From Eleginops maclovinus (taxonomy: Eukaryota; Chordata; Actinopteri; Perciformes; Eleginopidae), in the NCBI RefSeq assembly GCF_036324505.1, contig NC_086363.1, positions 9,687,653-9,751,652 on the forward strand: a stretch of DNA of 64,000 nt, written 5' to 3'. Positions 60,501 to 64,000 of this stretch are shown in pieces. Numbering within the stretch: position 1 is the first letter of the stretch; each line of letters begins with the position of its first letter. The notes under the pieces are model-generated. The model ran no database searches and was not told the DNA's origin. It saw only the letters and a list, made by a program, of their open reading frames with translations. The position numbers were made by a program, and so were the translations under genes.

Positions 60501-60923
60501 CAGCCTGTAGACACCTGAGCCAACACAGGAGTTAGCGATCTCATTAGTGCATCTAGCTGAGTCCGTTTCCATCAGCTCATGATTCTGCAAAGCTGAGCAC
60601 CATATAGGTCAATATCAGTTGCTTGTAAATGCCTTTGTGGGTTTCTGTTTCACTACCTACAACCCAATTGTGGTGATGCTCTTAAAGGAGGAACATCATG
60701 TGCTAGTCAACTTGATTCGAATGGCACATTTGCAAATTAAATCCAGTAGGCAATACAACCTGCACACTGTCTTTATATGACAAGTTATTCTCAGCATCTA
60801 TGTTCAATAAGAAGGTTTACTCACATAATCCAACTTTCGCATTACGGTGCTGCATCCCCCCAATTTAAACTTAAATAGGTTGAATATCTCTTCCGGGTGG
60901 CCCAGTGACTTAAGGATGTCCAT
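54310..60923 (-). CDS. fdft1: squalene synthase (farnesyl-diphosphate farnesyltransferase), frameshifted in the last exon
   Basis: Eight exons: 60923-60825, 58236-58139, 57313-57130, 56857-56729, 56296-56105, 55839-55663, 55209-55057 and 54530-54310. Exon 1 begins [20 protein letters not shown]. The two aspartate-rich motifs are DTVEDD (80-85) and DYLED (219-223), at the same numbers as in human, with the active-site block [19 protein letters not shown]. The C-terminal membrane anchor is [17 protein letters not shown]. The enzyme joins two farnesyl diphosphates to squalene with NADPH on the endoplasmic reticulum, the first step committed to sterols. In exon 8 the incoming frame ([20 protein letters not shown]) and the anchor frame do not agree: one base is missing near 54462-54466. 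As written, the protein ends at 54378 after 394 codons without its anchor. With one more base it would be 417 residues. A sequence error or a recent mutation are both possible. Confidence 0.93.
57509..57593. repeat. (CA)n microsatellite, about 85 bp
   Basis: Uninterrupted CA dinucleotides in the fdft1 intron between exons 2 and 3. Confidence 0.97.
58241..58449 (-). other. GC-rich open stretch continuous with fdft1 exon 2 (possible alternative first exon)
   Basis: From an ATG at 58449 the minus-strand frame stays open for 71 codons, runs through the exon 2 acceptor at 58237-58238 and continues in frame into exon 2. The predicted leader begins [20 protein letters not shown]. It has about ten Arg/Lys and only two Glu, like a mitochondrial or other targeting leader. 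The DNA at 58290-58400 is much richer in G+C and CG than its surroundings. No transcript evidence is available. It may be only a GC-rich intron stretch that is open by chance. Confidence 0.3.
58965..59580. repeat. repeat-like segment with THAP-type fragment
   Basis: Begins AAAGGTCCCATATTGTGGCC and carries GAGAGGCTCCGCCCC, phrases that recur in fish genomes as dispersed copies. It contains the THAP-like fragment given below. Boundaries and family are uncertain. Confidence 0.4.
59203..59418 (-). pseudogene. THAP-domain-like fragment, transposon-derived
   Basis: The minus-strand frame reads [17 protein letters not shown] and then [20 protein letters not shown]. The W and the C-x2-HF-x4-F pattern match the second half of a THAP zinc-binding DNA-binding domain. 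The first Cys pair and the rest of any protein are missing. It is probably a piece of a P-element-like or other repeat dispersed in fish genomes. Confidence 0.4.
59594..59666. repeat. inverted repeat, about 30-bp arms
   Basis: TATACAGTCATATGATCATA and following bases (59594-59623) pair with ATATGATCATATGACTATAT (to 59666) with very few mismatches. The loop is about 13 nt. Each arm also holds the smaller palindrome ATATGATCATAT. Confidence 0.85.
59801..60359. repeat. array of 22 ACTAGT palindromes
   Basis: ACTAGT occurs 22 times in 559 bp, with irregular spacing of about 8-60 bp and usually in the contexts CACTAGT, AACTAGT or ACTAGTTAAC. The intervening sequence is not a tandem repeat. Several near-copies (ACTATTTAAC, CAACTGGTAA, CTCATTAG) look like decayed units. 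About 0.14 copies would be expected by chance. It lies in fdft1 intron 1. Confidence 0.95.
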
Positions 60924-61077
60924 GTTGCTTCAGGTTTTCTGCTGTTACTATAACAAACTGATGTGTAAACCCGCAGATATGTTCCCCATCAAAGCGAATC
61001 GTCCCGAGATGCAGCAGCACCAAGGAAACAAATGTGGCTTTCAGTCTCATAGGTCGTCATATCGACCGACGCCTCTG

Positions 61078-61190
61078 ATTGGTTAGCGAGTCATGGGCAT
61101 AGCGGCCAGAGTCCAATGAGCGATCAGAATATCTGGTGTGATGCCCCGCCTCAGCGGAGTGACAGTGGAGCACGGCTTCTGATTGGTCCG
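61078..61190 (-). promoter_or_regulatory. fdft1 promoter with three CCAAT boxes and a GC box
   Basis: Upstream of fdft1 exon 1 are ATTGGTT (61078-61084), CCAAT (61113-61117), CCCCGCC (61144-61150) and ATTGG (61182-61186). On the gene's strand these are CCAAT boxes in both orientations and a GC box. Mammalian squalene synthase promoters combine NF-Y (CCAAT), Sp1 and sterol-response elements. A clear SREBP site was not identified. No TATA box is seen. Confidence 0.5.
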
Positions 61191-61485
61191 CTGTTCTTCC
61201 GAATGGGTAACCATACCTGCTCATTCAAATTATATAATACCAGTCTTATACCTGTTGGTTGTGATCAAACTCTTTGAAACAACGTGTTATCCATCATCTG
61301 GAAATATATAACTCTAAGCTGTGTCTCTTTTAAATCGTTAGGTCAATTGATGTGAATAGAAAACCTTTTGTATACCTATGTTGTATGGTAGGCCTTTATG
61401 CCTTTTGATCTGACTGTGATGCAATGTGGGTTTTTCTTTATACAGGTACAAATAAAGTTTATTGGTTTTTTTTAGGTAAGGTTAC

Positions 61486-62085
61486 AAAAGAGGAGCTGAG
61501 GATTGTACCAAGCGAGCTGAGGTGGAAAATCAGGGAGGCTCAAGGTTCTGTGGGATAGTAAAGTTCCTCTTTAACCTGAACTTGAAGCGAGGAAGGGTAC
61601 AACCACTGTGGAAAACATCTTGTATGGTACCAGTGCCTACCGTTTGTCTATCAATCTAGCATCAGTGTAGAGGGCATTGTCATCTACGTAATGCGGAGAT
61701 CCCTTTACAACTTGGAAAAAATAATCATGTTTATTTTATTTCTCCAGTGCCTGTAACTCCAATCAGCTCATGCTTATAAGCTGAAGCACTGGCTGATGAA
61801 TCACCACATCACTTACTAGACGGACTGTCCCTTTTTAAGATACAGTATGCAACCGTTTTGATCCCACAAGAAATGTAAGTTCCACAGCAGCAGAAAACAC
61901 AAAGAACCTAGCAACATTCTCCTGCACTATCTTATTTCTATTTCTTTCCCTATTTTTATTGGTCTTATGTCCTAAATATATTCATTATGCATTGTTTGGG
62001 GAGCCTGGGACTTAATTTGTCATTGCCCTCCACACTGTGGCTAGTGTGCATATGACAATAAAGCCTTTTAATCTTTGAAAACATG
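61486..62085 (+). repeat. LINE relic (CR1/L2/Rex-like), internally deleted
   Basis: At 61490-61555 the frame reads VTKEELRIVPSELRWKIREA, like the linker region of fish LINE reverse transcriptase proteins, then meets stops. At 62030-62085 comes GTGTGCATATGACAATAAAG, the typical LINE 3' end, also seen at about 43015. The parts between are largely deleted or unrecognisable. Confidence 0.4.
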
Positions 62086-62923
62086 TGAATAAGTAACTCA
62101 ATCAAACTTGATTATGACTATGCAATATGACCTTGTTAACAAAACAAAAAGCAAATGATGAATATGTGATGTGGAGTATAAATAAATAGCTAAACTAAAG
62201 AGTCCACAACAATCTACAGATGGCAAAATCAGTGCAATTCATTTACCTGGGACACGACTACGATATTTTACACACTTATACAAAATATTGTAAAGCGAGA
62301 GATGTTTTTCATTTTTATTTAAAGGAGCATTCATTTGTAACGAGGTGATTTAGCTCTCCGTTACGTTGATGTAGAGCTTCATTAAACTAATGGCGAAGCA
62401 TTTCTTTGCACAATTAAATGTGAAGCCTACAGTTCGATATTGTAGCATGTTAAGCACAAACACACATTGGCACAATTGTTTAAGAATCAGAAAATAAAGT
62501 GTGGCGTTTAAAGACTTTTATTGGATGGTATCTGCAAGCAAACGAAACTCATGTTGGCAGGATTGTCCGCCCCCCACCTATAAGAAATAGTAAATATTGC
62601 ATTTAGAAATTATTATGTGGGGGAAAGTTTTCCGTGGCTTAAAAGTTAAGGTTCTTAAATGAAGTGTGTTTGCTTTATTGTCAGTGTGCAGATTTACAAC
62701 GTAATGTACAGCTTACCTGAGCGTGTGCGCTCTAAAACTGAATGTCCGCGGTTAAAACAGTCCCAGTAGAAACAACAACTTTTTGTTTATCGTTCCGGGA
62801 CAGTTACACTGAGTAAGATATTTGTTGCTAACTTTTTCTGTATTCTTCATTAAGTCGTGTTAAGTATTGTTGATTTCATGTTTTATATAGTTTGACTTGT
62901 GTTTCACTATTACATCTCGACAG

Positions 62924-63099
62924 GTGGGAGTGTAGCACCCATGATTTTTGGTAGCAACTATTGTTCGGGCGGCTATAACACTGCTCTTTGTGCCAACATG
63001 GGTTGGTACTGTGGGCATGGCAGGACGTCTTGCTGCTACAGAGAACGTGATGCCATATACAGACTTGTGAATATTTTTCAACAAATGCCAACATTTTGA
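62924..63099 (+). CDS. cysteine-rich open exon, possible small secreted peptide (hypothetical)
   Basis: After an acceptor (TCTCGACAG|GTGGG) an open frame runs to the stop at 63097-63099, entering with one base owed from an earlier exon. It has five cysteines spaced C-x8-C-x6-C-x6-CC in a segment ending GWYCGHGRTSCCYRE. The C-x6-CC end is like beta-defensins, but one cysteine is missing, and no upstream exon with a signal peptide could be found. It is not recognised as a member of any family. The opposite strand is also open across the same bases. It lies next to the fdft1 promoter side; in mammals defensin genes lie near CTSB-FDFT1. Confidence 0.2.
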
Positions 63100-64000
63100 G
63101 TTTGCTTTATTTTCTGCCTCCTTATTCTGGACTGGACCTCTATCAGGTTAGTTAAACACATATTCTTCCGTACAGTAGAGAGCAGGGAAAGCTGCAGTAT
63201 GCTAGCTCTGTGTGTGAAGGCCTGCAGGTAAGTTAAATGACTGGATGAAGAAAGATGATTTGTCAATATCTCTCTCTGTTATATTGCACGCAGGCAAAAA
63301 GATCTAGGTTTCTGAACTAGCCCTGACATTTCCCTTCAAACTATAGATGCCATTTCGACTGTTACACGAGAGAAAAAGTCACAGGATCACAACTGAAGTC
63401 AATAGGATTCATGTGGGCACCATGAAAGCCATGATTAATAATACAGCCTTGCATTGAAACACTTTACCAGATCTTGTCTAACGTGTTACCCTGCATTACT
63501 CTGTTTGCAACAGTCTCATCATATTTGTTCACGCCTACATGACACTGCCTGTGTAAGTTTATATTTTCTAGAAACCACAAGGAGAGTTATAGCAATTATT
63601 TACTTTACAAATATGCAGTACATTTTGTGATCAAGAGCCTGGTTATTGCATGCATACTTTATTCATCGGAGTGAAAGGAGAGATAGGTGGAGATAGTAAA
63701 CAAAAGTATTTTAAACACAAAGAATAAGTGAAAACACATTTTTCTAAATAAAGTTTAATTTCTTATTACATTCTATTATATTAATGAATAAGCTGCAAGA
63801 TGATGTAATACTAAAATAATGCTTCATGAGAAATTCTCTTTTACTGTGTCAGCTTTCTAATAATATACACAAACACACAGGTCATTTAGGTCCAAGTGGT
63901 TTTTCAACCATGACAACCAAGGACTCATTCTGTAATTAGGCTCAGCCTCCAGCCAGTACGTGTGGCAGCTTCCATGAATTACCTATAACCATGAAATTAT
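63100..64000. other. unassigned DNA at the right edge
   Basis: No recognisable gene. A good-looking splice donor (CTGCAG|GTAAGT) occurs at 63228 on the plus strand, but no exon with family resemblance precedes it. Confidence 0.5.

Noticed and set aside
62860..63094. Minus-strand reading frames opposite the cysteine-rich exon
   Set aside because: Two are open, neither has splice signals or a recognisable motif. The plus strand has a proper acceptor and is weakly preferred.

Overview
The window is vertebrate nuclear DNA, almost certainly from a ray-finned (teleost) fish. The genes have many short coding exons with GT-AG introns. The repeats are typical of fish: a Tc1 element with long inverted repeats, hAT ends, LINE 3' ends, a tRNA-like SINE and long (CA/GT)n tracts. 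The protein sequences resemble vertebrate families throughout. There are no operons, ribosome binding sites or CRISPR arrays.

Layout. 1-10.4 kb: the last four coding exons of a TREK-1 type two-pore potassium channel (kcnk2, +); earlier exons lie outside the window. 10.4-22 kb: gene-poor DNA with microsatellites, an interstitial telomeric tract and a perfect 16-bp hairpin. 22.3-34.1 kb: a complete 21-coding-exon cGMP-dependent protein kinase (-) that is neither PRKG1 nor PRKG2. A 1.6-kb Tc1 element sits in its intron between the glycine-loop exon and the catalytic-lysine exon. 35.3-41 kb: a complete nine-exon alpha/beta hydrolase, abhd1 (-). 41.7-48.6 kb: a segment bounded by hAT transposon ends that carries a truncated LINE and the gene gcnt4 (+). 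49.5-53.1 kb: cathepsin B, ctsb (-). 53.4-61.2 kb: squalene synthase, fdft1 (-), with a one-base frameshift in its last exon as the sequence stands. 61.3-64 kb: LINE relics and a small cysteine-rich open exon of unknown identity.

The exon chains of the kinase (2040 nt), abhd1 (1218 nt) and ctsb (993 nt) were joined by eye and each comes out in frame, with lengths matching their families. fdft1 is one base short of a 417-residue protein, the same length as the human enzyme. The genes are functionally unrelated: membrane excitability, cGMP signalling, lipid hydrolysis, O-glycan branching, lysosomal proteolysis and sterol synthesis. ctsb and fdft1 are also neighbours in mammals.

The most interesting observation is at 41678-48605. 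An exact 8-bp duplication (GTTCATGG) lies just outside a left hAT end and, 6.9 kb away, just outside a right hAT end, with the intact gcnt4 gene and its 5' UTR intron between them. This is the signature expected of a composite (macro) transposition that carried a whole gene. The second striking structure is a 559-bp stretch of fdft1 intron 1 with 22 copies of the palindrome ACTAGT.
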